A DNA stretch of 36,931 nucleotides. It comes from an uncultured Elusimicrobia bacterium (GTDB lineage Bacteria; Elusimicrobiota; Elusimicrobia; Elusimicrobiales; UBA9959). The stretch covers positions 1 through 36,931 of the forward strand of contig CAIQNV010000150.1 of assembly GCA_903873295.1 (NCBI GenBank), in the 5' to 3' direction. This document shows positions 23,885 to 31,601 of this stretch, piece by piece. The notes below the pieces were generated by a model. The model made no database searches and was not told the DNA's origin. It saw nothing but the letters and a program-made list of their open reading frames with translations. A program made the translations under genes and the position numbers. Within the stretch, counting starts at the first letter, position 1; each line of letters begins with the position of its first letter.

Positions 23885-23949
23885 AAGGACTGTCACTATT
23901 CTTATATGATATCATTTAAAAATACCCGTCGTCAAGAAGTGAACCGACA

Positions 23950-24780
23950 ATGAAGAAAGAGACTAGATCCGGGCCCGCGATAGCGGCTATAGGCGTGGAC
24001 AGGGGGGGCACCTGGACCCGGGTGGCCGCTTTTGACGCCCGCCTGCGCCAGCTCAGGGCGGCCCGTTTACGCACGGTCCCCCTGCGCTCCCTGCCTAAGA
24101 AACTCGTTCCGCTGGTTTCGCGCTGGCCGGGCGGCGCCTCGGCTCCGCTGACGATAGCCACGCGGGGGGCGTTCAGCCGCGCCTGGAAAAAGCCTTTTCT
24201 TTTCAAAGCGCTCGGCGCCAGGCTCAACCTGGTAGAAGTCATCTCGGACGCCGAGGCCGCGCATTTTGCCGCCTTCCGCGGGAAGGAGGGGCTGCTCCTT
24301 ATAGCCGGGACAGGGGCGGTAGTCTTCAGCGGCAGGCCCGGGGCCTTTAAAAAAACGGGAGGCTTTAATCCGCCTTCCGGAGACCCGGGCTCCGGGCGCT
24401 GGCTGGGACGGCAATATCTCAAGATGCGCGGCCGCCTGCGCGAAGCCGGGAAAATGGGCCACGGGCGCTCGGCCGCCTACGCTAAAAAACTGCTGCTGCT
24501 CGCGCTCGGCGGCCACGGGCCTTCTTCGGAGCTGGCCGCCAGGGCGCAGGACGAGCTGGCCGGGCTGCTGAAAGCCGCGGCCGCAAAGAGCGGCGCCCGG
24601 GTAAAAGTCGCGCTTGCCGGAGGCCTCATCGCCAATTTTCATTTCAGGAGCGCCTTTATTAAAGCGGCGCGGCGGGCCCTCCGCGGCCGCAAAATAATCT
24701 TTACGGAGGCGCCCATGCCGGCGGAGGAGGCGGCGGCGCGCATCGCCCTGCTGCGAAAAAAACACCATGAAAGAACTTGA
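23950..24780 (+). CDS. BadF/BadG-type ASKHA kinase, probably N-acetylglucosamine-kinase-like
   Basis: 276 aa. ASKHA nucleotide-binding motifs are present: phosphate-1 AIGVDRGGTWTRVAAFD, phosphate-2 GLLLIAGTGAVVFSG and DPGSGRWLGRQYL. This matches the BadF/BadG/BcrA/BcrD ATPase family, which includes GlcNAc kinases. It is somewhat shorter than typical (about 300 aa). It is the first gene of a three-gene plus operon and overlaps the next gene by 14 nt. It diverges from the EIIA gene across a short AT-rich region. The sugar substrate is inferred only from family resemblance. Confidence 0.8.
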   Translation: MKKETRSGPAIAAIGVDRGGTWTRVAAFDARLRQLRAARLRTVPLRSLPKKLVPLVSRWPGGASAPLTIATRGAFSRAWKKPFLFKALGARLNLVEVISDAEAAHFAAFRGKEGLLLIAGTGAVVFSGRPGAFKKTGGFNPPSGDPGSGRWLGRQYLKMRGRLREAGKMGHGRSAAYAKKLLLLALGGHGPSSELAARAQDELAGLLKAAAAKSGARVKVALAGGLIANFHFRSAFIKAARRALRGRKIIFTEAPMPAEEAAARIALLRKKHHERT

Positions 24781-25564
24781 AATTCTAAAAAAAGCCGCCC
24801 TCGCCGGAGGCGGGGTGCTGGCGGCGAAGTTCGGCAAGGTCACCTACAAACTGAAGGGCCGGGCCAACCTGCTTACGGAAGCGGACCTGGCCGCGCAGGA
24901 AAAAGTTATAGGGATAATACACAAAGCTTTCCCCGCCGACGGTTTTATGGCGGAGGAAAGCCCGGTTAAAGAGACGCCCAACCGCCGCCTGTGGATAATA
25001 GACCCGCTCGACGGCACCACGAATTACGCGCACGGCTTTCCGGTCGCCGCTGTCTCAATAGCTTTTGCCGAGAACGGCGAGATCAAGGCGGGCGGGGTTT
25101 ACGACCCCTTCAGGCGCGAACTTTTCCTGGCGCAGAAAGGCCGCGGGGCTTTCCTGAACGGCGGCCGGCTGGCCGTCTCCAAAACGCCGTCGATCTCGAA
25201 GGCGCTGCTTGTGACCGGCTTCCCCTACGACCGCGCCGAAAAGGCGGAATTTTACTGCGGCTTTTTTTCCGAATTCATGAAGCTCTCGCACGACGTGCGC
25301 CGCCTGGGCGTGGCCTCCCTCGACCTGTGCTGGCTGGCGGCGGGCCGCACCGACGGCTACTGGGAATTCGGCCTGAAGCCCTGGGACGTGGCGGCGGGAG
25401 AACTGATAGTGTCGGAGGCCGGCGGCCGCGTAACGGACTTCAGCGGCGGGCCTTGGGCCGTCGGCCCGGCTATGGGCTCCCAGACCCTGGCCAGCAACGG
25501 CCGGCTGCACGCCCCTATGCTGCGCCTGATCAACCGGCGCAGGCTGGCCGCGGAGAAACGCTGA
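24767..25564 (+). CDS. Inositol monophosphatase-family phosphatase
   Basis: 265 aa. Metal-binding signatures are complete: FMAEESP, WIIDPLDGTTNYAHGFP (D-P-L-D-G-T-T) and LKPWDVAAGELIVSEAGG (WD). It is a Mg-dependent sugar-phosphate or inositol-phosphate phosphatase of the SuhB/IMPase type; the natural substrate is not decided by sequence. It overlaps the BadF-type kinase by 14 nt and ends as TGATG with the next gene, so the three are co-translated. Confidence 0.9.
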   Translation: MKELEILKKAALAGGGVLAAKFGKVTYKLKGRANLLTEADLAAQEKVIGIIHKAFPADGFMAEESPVKETPNRRLWIIDPLDGTTNYAHGFPVAAVSIAFAENGEIKAGGVYDPFRRELFLAQKGRGAFLNGGRLAVSKTPSISKALLVTGFPYDRAEKAEFYCGFFSEFMKLSHDVRRLGVASLDLCWLAAGRTDGYWEFGLKPWDVAAGELIVSEAGGRVTDFSGGPWAVGPAMGSQTLASNGRLHAPMLRLINRRRLAAEKR

Positions 25565-26055
25565 TGGTTTCGGTAATAATAATTTACTGCACGGTCTTCA
25601 CGCTGGTTTACACCTGGGCGCTGGTGTGGATACTTGAGAGAAAAGAGAAAGAATACGGGCAGGGCTCCATCTCGTTCACCGACGCCTTCATGATCGGCGC
25701 TTTTGTGGTCATCTTCGTTTACTTTTCGAACATAGTGGTGGTCATGCGCTGGACCCGCTCCGCTTTCATTTACGATCTGGCGCTGGTAACGGGCCTGGCG
25801 GCTTTCGGGGTATACAGGGAGACCTCCTATAAAGCGCGCGCGGGAAGAGGAAGCCGGCGCCTGCGCGCCGAAGCCCGCCTGATGGAAGGGTACATAGCGA
25901 AGGATCCGGTTAACGCGGCCTATTTCGAGCGTTTAAGCGAAGTAAGGGAAAAGCTGGGGGAAAAAGACAAGGCCCTTGCCGCGGCCAGACGGGCGGCGGA
26001 GCTCGATCCGATCGTGAAAAACACCTGGCGCGTAAAGCAGCTCGAAGAGAAATAA
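25564..26055 (+). CDS. Small membrane protein with TPR-like tail, function unknown
   Basis: 163 aa. Two to three hydrophobic segments lie in the first about 85 residues (VIIIYCTVFTLVYTWALVWI; IGAFVVIFVYFSNIVVVM; ALVTGLAAFGVY). A helical region from about 100 follows, with a TPR-like motif (AAYFERLSEVREKLGEKDKA, then LAAARRAAELDP). The start is ATG 25564, overlapping the previous stop as TGATG. I do not recognise a family. The tail suggests protein-protein contact on the cytoplasmic face. Confidence 0.75.
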   Translation: MVSVIIIYCTVFTLVYTWALVWILERKEKEYGQGSISFTDAFMIGAFVVIFVYFSNIVVVMRWTRSAFIYDLALVTGLAAFGVYRETSYKARAGRGSRRLRAEARLMEGYIAKDPVNAAYFERLSEVREKLGEKDKALAAARRAAELDPIVKNTWRVKQLEEK

Positions 26056-26072
26056 AATAACTGCCGGCGGGC

Positions 26073-27449
26073 TTATCTGGCGAGGGCCGCGGCCAGGCGG
26101 CGCGCGGCGTCGCTGAATAAATAATCTTCCGCTGCCACGGCGGTTTCGGAGCGCAGTATTACCGCCGAGGAGGTATCCGCCAGGCGGGCGGTTATCAGGT
26201 AGCCGTTCTTATTTCTGCTGACGGAGCCGAAGACCGCCAGTTTCGCCCCGGAAATGCTGCCCAGTTTCGCCGCGGCTTTTTCTTCCGTAAGCCCCGCGAA
26301 CGCAAGTCTTTCTTCCTCGAGCACAAAATATACTCTCGCCCGCTTCACAAGCCTGAACTTCCCGGTTTTGCCGAGCTCCGCCTCCACCAGATTCCTCACC
26401 ACCGTGGCTTCCGCTTCCGTGACTCCGGCTTCGCTGGAAAAAGAGGCCACCGCAAGACGGGCTTTCAGAGGCAGCTCAGGACCGGCGCTGCCGCTGTCGC
26501 CGCCGCCGCCCCAGGCCAGGCCGGCCGTCACGCGGTGGGCGGCGCCCAGTTCGCCGTAAGGGGCAAAGGCGTAGTCGATGGAACCCCTTTCGAATTTAAG
26601 ACCGAAGCCGCCGGCGAAAGTCCCCATAAAGCCGTGGTCGTAATAATTTTTAAAGTTCAGCCCCGAGCGCAGAAAAAAGCCGGACCGCGCGGAGTAGGGC
26701 AGGAACCATTCCCCGGCGAAAGCCAGGTAGGGCGCGTGGTCGCAGGGCAGCCGGCCCTCGAGGAGGATGTGGAAATCGGGGGCGTACTTCCATTTGATCC
26801 CGCCGCCGAGCTCGAACGGCAGGGGAGCTTTTTCCGAACCGAGCTTTATGGGGGGGCCGAAGTTGCGCACGGCGACGGCCAGCTCGATGAGAGAGGGGGG
26901 GTCCTCTCTGAAAACAAACCCGGCGTCCAGCGCGACCGAGGAGCCGGAAGCCTCGGCCAGGCGCGACTTAATGTATTTAAGAGTAAAGCCGAAATCCAGC
27001 CAGCCGGAACGGCGCGCCCAGCCGGCTCCGAAAGCGGCGTCATAAGCCGTCAGCACGGCGCCGGAGCCGCCGCCGGCGCCGTCCAGCTTCTCGAGCCCCG
27101 GGGAAGAATTATTATAAAGCAGGCCGGCGGAAAGAATTCCTGTTCCGGCGGGCCTGGCAAAAACCAGCCCGGTGCGGGACGAGCCCTCCAGGAGGGCTTC
27201 ATAAGAGATCGCGGCGGAAGAGCCGGCGCCGGAAGTTCCGGCGGGATTAAGGAAAAAGGAGTCAACCCCGCCCAGCGTGAGACCGGACCCGGCAAGCGCC
27301 GAGAACCTGGCGGAGGGCGGGACTTTAAGGAACTGCGCCCCGGCAAGGCCTCTGGCCTCGTCGGTGAAAGCGTTTACGGGGAAAAAACCGCCCCGCGCTT
27401 TGCCGGCGAAAAGCGCCAGCGCCAGCAGAATGGCGGAGAAGATCTTCAC
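26073..27449 (-). CDS. PorV-like outer-membrane barrel fused to CsgG/TolB-N-like domain
   Basis: 458 aa. A signal peptide (MKIFSAILLALALFAGKARG) is followed by a PorV/UPF0164-like barrel (about 40-320; GAQFLKVPPSARFSALAGSG, GVDSFFLNPAGTSG). The C-terminal about 130 residues (LAVASFSSEAGVTEAEA, EERLAFAGLTEEKAAAKLG, LAVFGSVSRNKNGYLITARL) resemble the CsgG/FlgO/TolB-N periplasmic fold. In Bacteroidota, PorV is a stand-alone T9SS shuttle; this fusion is a variant. It overlaps the upstream gene as ATGA and is third in the MBL-fold operon. It converges on the plus operon 17 nt away. Confidence 0.82.
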   Translation of the reverse strand: MKIFSAILLALALFAGKARGGFFPVNAFTDEARGLAGAQFLKVPPSARFSALAGSGLTLGGVDSFFLNPAGTSGAGSSAAISYEALLEGSSRTGLVFARPAGTGILSAGLLYNNSSPGLEKLDGAGGGSGAVLTAYDAAFGAGWARRSGWLDFGFTLKYIKSRLAEASGSSVALDAGFVFREDPPSLIELAVAVRNFGPPIKLGSEKAPLPFELGGGIKWKYAPDFHILLEGRLPCDHAPYLAFAGEWFLPYSARSGFFLRSGLNFKNYYDHGFMGTFAGGFGLKFERGSIDYAFAPYGELGAAHRVTAGLAWGGGGDSGSAGPELPLKARLAVASFSSEAGVTEAEATVVRNLVEAELGKTGKFRLVKRARVYFVLEEERLAFAGLTEEKAAAKLGSISGAKLAVFGSVSRNKNGYLITARLADTSSAVILRSETAVAAEDYLFSDAARRLAAALAR

Positions 27450-28000
27450 TTCTTAAGGTCTGAAAGCAGGTACTCTATCCGGACTTTGATCTTGCCCTTG
27501 TCCAGGGAATCGATGTCCTGCAAAATGTCTTCCAGGAATTTTACGGTAAAATCTTTATTAACCTGGCCTTTCAGGAGGACGGCCTCTATCCCCTTCATTC
27601 TCTCGTCGAGGTCGGAGATGCCGTCGTAAATACCGTGCACGAAGCTCTCCGCGCGGTTAGCTTTCGCGGGAGCGTCTGCCGGCGCGGAAACCTGCTCCGG
27701 CTCGGTCCGCTCCCGCGGCTCCGCCGGCAGCTCGATCCGGGGTTCGGCCTGCCGCTCCGGCTGCGGGTCCGGGAGCTCCGGCTGCTCCGCTATATCCGCG
27801 GGCGCCTCCGTCTGTTCCGTTTCCACAAAAGGGTTTTGAAGTTCGGCCTCCCCGGCCTCTTCGAAGCCGGAGGCGTTCTTGAGCTCAAGGTACCTGCGGA
27901 TGGAGTACACCATCGCAAAGAACGCGGCGGCCAGAACCGCCGCCCAGACGTAAAAATAAGGGTCCATCCAGGCTGAATAAAGGTTGAATTTGGCGGGCAT
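27446..28000 (-). CDS. Membrane-anchored Pro/Glu-rich protein with helical C-terminus, function unknown
   Basis: 184 aa from ATG 28000 (GGAGAG upstream at good spacing; the in-frame upstream start is rejected). One membrane segment (YFYVWAAVLAAAFFAMVYSI) precedes a long low-complexity Pro/Glu/Ala linker (about 60-120). The C-terminal helical domain (GIYDGISDLDERMKGIEAVL; FLEDILQDIDSLDKGKIKVR) may form a coiled coil. No family is recognised. It overlaps the PorV-CsgG-like gene by 4 nt and follows the MBL-fold gene by 11 nt, so it probably works with the envelope protein. Confidence 0.75.
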   Translation of the reverse strand: MPAKFNLYSAWMDPYFYVWAAVLAAAFFAMVYSIRRYLELKNASGFEEAGEAELQNPFVETEQTEAPADIAEQPELPDPQPERQAEPRIELPAEPRERTEPEQVSAPADAPAKANRAESFVHGIYDGISDLDERMKGIEAVLLKGQVNKDFTVKFLEDILQDIDSLDKGKIKVRIEYLLSDLKK

Positions 28001-28011
28001 AGAGCTCTCTC

Positions 28012-28851
28012 CTACAGTTTCACTTCCTGGCCTTCTCTGACGGCGAAACATTTAAGACGCGAGCCGGCCTTGCGGATGCGGCGCGCGCACTCCGCCAATA
28101 TCCTGTCCAGCTCCGGGTCGCAGCGGTCCTGGTTGTGGTGGAAGAGTCCCAGCGCGCGGACCTCGGACTTAAGCGCCAGGTCCAGCGCCTGCTCCCAGGT
28201 AGAGTGGCCCCAGGTTTTGCGCCTGATATATTCCTCCGGGGTATAATCGGCGTCGTGCACCAGCAGGTCGGAGCCGCGCGAGAAAGCGGCGTAGTCGCCG
28301 AATTCCTTTCCGCCGGGGTGGACAAAGTCGAGTTCGTTATCCGTGAGGAAAGTGAAAGTTTTACCGGCCTCCGTGAATTTGTAGCCCAGGCCGTTATTCG
28401 GGTGGCTGAGCTCTATCGGCAGCACCTGTATACCGCCTATATCGCAGCCGACCGTACAGAGAGAGGCGAATTCAAAGCGGGCGGAGATCTCCTCGAACTT
28501 TACGGGAAAGCCGGGAGGCTGCATGGTCTTGGCTATTATTTCCCTGACGGAGTCGGAGGAAAATGAGCAGCCCATTATTTTTATATGGGTCTTGTTGTTG
28601 TAGATCGGGGCGAAGAACGGGAAGCCCAGCACGTGGTCCCAGTGCGAGTGGGTGAAAAGCATGTTGAAATTGAAATGGGATCTTTTCAGAAGTTCTTTCC
28701 CGAGGAGCCGTATGCCTGAACCCGCGTCCACTATCACCAGGTCGTCCTTTTTAGAGCGGACTTCCACGCAGGTGGTACTGCCCCCGTATTTTATGTAGTT
28801 CTTTCCGGACACGGGTATGGACCCGCGCGCGCCCCAGAATTTTATTTTCAT
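28012..28851 (-). CDS. Metallo-beta-lactamase-fold hydrolase
   Basis: 279 aa. The start MKIKFWGARGSIPVSGKNYIKYGGSTTC and the zinc motif FTHSHWDHVLGFPFF (HxHxDH) place it in the MBL superfamily, in the group resembling cyclic-nucleotide phosphodiesterase or RNase Z-like proteins. Later ligands are in LPIELSHPN, LVHDADYT and GLFHHN. The substrate is unknown. It heads a three-gene minus operon with two envelope proteins. No ribosome-binding site precedes ATG 28851, but a TATAAT ends 6 nt upstream, suggesting a leaderless message. Confidence 0.87.
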   Translation of the reverse strand: MKIKFWGARGSIPVSGKNYIKYGGSTTCVEVRSKKDDLVIVDAGSGIRLLGKELLKRSHFNFNMLFTHSHWDHVLGFPFFAPIYNNKTHIKIMGCSFSSDSVREIIAKTMQPPGFPVKFEEISARFEFASLCTVGCDIGGIQVLPIELSHPNNGLGYKFTEAGKTFTFLTDNELDFVHPGGKEFGDYAAFSRGSDLLVHDADYTPEEYIRRKTWGHSTWEQALDLALKSEVRALGLFHHNQDRCDPELDRILAECARRIRKAGSRLKCFAVREGQEVKL

Positions 28852-28857
28852 ACTTGT

Positions 28858-28863
28858 ATTATA
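28858..28863 (-). promoter_or_regulatory. TATAAT 6 nt upstream of the MBL-fold gene ATG (leaderless candidate)
   Basis: Minus-strand TATAAT. An overlapping alternative is the extended -10 TGC-TAATAT. Either would start transcription within a few bases of ATG 28851. No Shine-Dalgarno is present. Confidence 0.4.
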
Positions 28864-28964
28864 TTAGCAAAACTATCGGCAGGGCGGCTATCGGGATTTG
28901 GTTTGCGGTCCGCCGCCTGCCGGGGACCGGATGACTTACCGCCGTTCCCTGATGCCGCCATCCA

Positions 28965-29990
28965 TTAATATATTCCGCTTTTTTTACGTTCTTCCGCAGT
29001 AAGCGGGGTCCTGAAAAGCCCGTAAACCCATACCTGGCAGCCTATCGCCACTGGCAGAAAGACCAGCGCCGCCGCGGTCAGCAGCTTAAGCGTGTAGGCG
29101 CCGGAAGCCGAATTATACACGGTCAGGCTGAAAGCCGGGTCCAGGCGGGAAGGCAGCAGCGCCGGATAGATCCCGGCGAAACCCGTCAGTAAAAACAGCG
29201 CTATCGCCGAGAAGGAGGCAAGGAAAGCCTTTTCCGGGAAGCCGCGGGCCAACAGAATTTTAGCGGCCATTAAAGCCGCCGCCAGTAGCGACGGCAGCGC
29301 CAGCAGGGGCTTACGGACAATGAAATTGCCGGAAAGACCGGTGGCCGCGTAACTGTACACGGCAAAAAACATAAAAATAAGAAGCAGGACATACCAGGCG
29401 CCGCCCGCGAGCTTGGCGGCTTTCAGGGCGACTGGCCCGGAAGTCCTGCACGAAAGCCAGAGCTGGCCGTGGAAAAAGAAAAAAACGCAGAAAAGCAGGC
29501 CTGTCAGCAGGGCATAAGGATTCAGGAGGCCCAGAAACGTTCCGTAATACGCGCCGGGACCTATTTCGAGGCCGCGAAAAATATTTCCGAACGTCACGCC
29601 CAGAAACAGGGAGGCGAGAAAGCTTGAAACGGCGGCTGTCCGCTCCCAGCAGGACTTCCAGGCGGCCGCCCGGACTTTTCCCCTGAATTCAAGCGCGGCG
29701 CCGCGCGCGACAAGCGAAAAGAGAATGAGGAGCAGCGCCGGGTAAAGCCAGCTGAAAAGGGCGGCGTATACCGGGGGGAAAGCGGCGAAAGTGGCCCCGC
29801 CCGCGGTTATCAGCCATACTTCGTTGCCGTCCCAGAAAGGCCCTATCGAAGAGAGCACGTCCCCGCGCTGCTCCTCGCCGTCCGCGGCCAACCAGCCTGA
29901 AAAACCCACGCCCAGGTCGAACCCGTCCAGAGCGAAATAGCCGGTCCAGAGCACGGCCCACAAAACAAACCAGATCTTTGCGTAATCCAT
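28965..29990 (-). CDS. cydB: Cytochrome bd oxidase subunit II
   Basis: 341 aa, with eight or so membrane segments. Family motifs: GYFALDGFDLGVG and FWDGNEVWLITAGGATFAAFPPVYA. Together with CydA it forms the high-affinity quinol oxidase that reduces O2 to water. ATG 29990 is preferred to an upstream TTG because GAGAG lies before it. It follows cydA by 70 nt. No small CydX-like gene was found downstream. Confidence 0.95.
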   Translation of the reverse strand: MDYAKIWFVLWAVLWTGYFALDGFDLGVGFSGWLAADGEEQRGDVLSSIGPFWDGNEVWLITAGGATFAAFPPVYAALFSWLYPALLLILFSLVARGAALEFRGKVRAAAWKSCWERTAAVSSFLASLFLGVTFGNIFRGLEIGPGAYYGTFLGLLNPYALLTGLLFCVFFFFHGQLWLSCRTSGPVALKAAKLAGGAWYVLLLIFMFFAVYSYAATGLSGNFIVRKPLLALPSLLAAALMAAKILLARGFPEKAFLASFSAIALFLLTGFAGIYPALLPSRLDPAFSLTVYNSASGAYTLKLLTAAALVFLPVAIGCQVWVYGLFRTPLTAEERKKSGIY

Positions 29991-30060
29991 AAAATATTCT
30001 CTCAGCCTCTTCAAGAATTACAGCGAACCCGTAGGCGACAGGGGGACAGGGTTGAATCCG

Positions 30061-31371
30061 CTAAACCTCCATCCCTTCCCGGGCGTACTTCGCCAAAAGC
30101 CAGACGTCTACGGCCCCGAGTGCGGCATAAAAAAGTGCGAACCCGCCAAGACTCAGCCAGACCTGCCCGGGGGTTACGGTTTTTGAAACACCCTCAGCCG
30201 TGCGCATCAGCCCGTACACCACCCAGGGCTGACGGCCCAATTCCGTAACCAGCCAGCCCAGCTGTATCGCGATGTAAGGCAGGGGGATGGCGAAAAACAT
30301 AAGTTTAAGAAACAGCGGATATTTACCCAGCAGATCTTTATGCCAGAGCCAGACGGACAGGCCGGACAGCAGTATAAAAAGCATGCCGAGCGCCACCATC
30401 GTCCGGAAACCCAGAAAGACCGGCAGCACCGGCGGCCGGTCCTGCGGCAGGAAATCCTTAAGCCCCTTCACCTCGGCGTTAGGCGAATGAAAAGCCATGA
30501 GAGAGAGCGCATAGGGGATCTTAAGCGCCTCGACGTAGTTGCCCTCGCCGCTGAGCGAAGGGATCGTCAGCAGCGTGTAAGGGGCGGCCGTCCGCGTTTC
30601 CCATACCGATTCCATGGCGGCGAACTTTGCGGGCTGGTTTTTAGCGGCGTTAACTCCGCTCCGGTCGCCGGCGCCGGCGAGCAGCAGGGAGGCAGCCCGG
30701 GCGAAAACAGCCCCCGCGCCGAAAGATTTTTTAAAGAGCTCTTCCTGGTTTTTGCGCAGCAAATGCCAGGCGGAGACGCCCGTCACAAAAAAGCCGGCCG
30801 TAACCCAACCGGCGGATACGGTATGAAAAAACTCCAGCCAGCCGTAGGAATTCAGGCACACCGCCTTAAAGTCGATCATCTCGGCGCGGCCGTTGCGCAG
30901 GATATAGCCCGCCGGCCGCTGCATCCAGCCGTTGGCCAGCAGTATCCACAGCGCCGACATATTAGCGGCGAAGGCGACTATCCACATAGCCGCGGCATGG
31001 GCTTTTTTTGACAGGCGGTCCCAGCCGAAGATCCAGACGCCTATGAACGTGGACTCCAGGAAAAAAGCCCCCAGCGCCTCTATCGCCAGCGGCGCGCCGA
31101 AAACGTCCCCGACGTATTTCGAGTATTCGGCCCAGTTCATGCCCAGCTGAAATTCCAGCGTCAGGCCGGTCACCACGCCCAGCGCGAAATTTATCAAAAA
31201 AAGCTTTCCCCAGAACCGGGCCATGGCCAGATATTGCGCCTCTTCTGAGCGGACATAGCAGGTTTCGAACCAGGCAACAAGCCAGCCCAGGCCCAGCGTC
31301 AGCGGCACGAATAGAAAATGGAACATCGCGGTGATCGCGAACTGCAGTCTGCTTAAAGCCAGCGTATCCAT
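30061..31371 (-). CDS. cydA: Cytochrome bd oxidase subunit I
   Basis: 436 aa. The heme-ligand region is intact: FAITAMFHFLFVPLTLGLG (first His), EFFHTVSAGWVTAGF (second His), FLGFRTMVALGM (Met ligand) and the quinol-site region ending GRQPW. It is clearly shorter than the 522-aa E. coli enzyme; the missing part is in the Q-loop, making it a short-Q-loop bd oxidase. ATG 31371 is chosen over GTG 31377 because GGGAGG is correctly spaced for the ATG. A minus-strand TATAAT lies at 31399-31404. Confidence 0.95.
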   Translation of the reverse strand: MDTLALSRLQFAITAMFHFLFVPLTLGLGWLVAWFETCYVRSEEAQYLAMARFWGKLFLINFALGVVTGLTLEFQLGMNWAEYSKYVGDVFGAPLAIEALGAFFLESTFIGVWIFGWDRLSKKAHAAAMWIVAFAANMSALWILLANGWMQRPAGYILRNGRAEMIDFKAVCLNSYGWLEFFHTVSAGWVTAGFFVTGVSAWHLLRKNQEELFKKSFGAGAVFARAASLLLAGAGDRSGVNAAKNQPAKFAAMESVWETRTAAPYTLLTIPSLSGEGNYVEALKIPYALSLMAFHSPNAEVKGLKDFLPQDRPPVLPVFLGFRTMVALGMLFILLSGLSVWLWHKDLLGKYPLFLKLMFFAIPLPYIAIQLGWLVTELGRQPWVVYGLMRTAEGVSKTVTPGQVWLSLGGFALFYAALGAVDVWLLAKYAREGMEV

Positions 31372-31398
31372 GGGCACCTCCCGACATACGAAACTACA

Positions 31399-31404
31399 AT
31401 TATA
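31399..31404 (-). promoter_or_regulatory. Likely -10 of cydAB
   Basis: Minus-strand TATAAT, 27 nt upstream of the cydA ATG, leaving room for the GGGAGG ribosome-binding site. The -35 is poor, which could fit an activator-dependent promoter. I found no clear FNR/CRP palindrome nearby. Confidence 0.35.
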
Positions 31405-31459
31405 TCTCTTATTATCCGCGGCTTTGGGAACTCTCCGGCTCCCCGGCCGGCTCCCGGGT

Positions 31460-31488
31460 TTGCTTACCAGCGCCGTTTTTAATAAAAT
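31460..31488 (+). promoter_or_regulatory. Likely promoter of the PKS gene
   Basis: -35 TTGCTT (31460-31465), spacer 17, -10 TAAAAT (31483-31488). The leader would be about 107 nt and contain a 6-bp GC hairpin (CCGCCC/GGGCGG, 31558-31574) before the AAGAGG ribosome-binding site at 31586-31591. Confidence 0.45.
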
Positions 31489-31601
31489 ATATATATGAAA
31501 TCCTTTAACGGCCCTTTCTGAACCGTTTATCCTAAATACACTTTCAACTTAAAGGGACCGCCCGGCAGGGGCGGGGAGCCCGAAAAAGAGGCACACAGAT
31601 T

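Noticed and set aside
28852..28964. Small CydX-like subunit downstream of cydB
   Set aside because: The only short frame has no hydrophobic segment.
31380..31450. FNR/CRP box upstream of cydA
   Set aside because: No TTGAT-N4-ATCAA-like palindrome could be found by eye near the -10.
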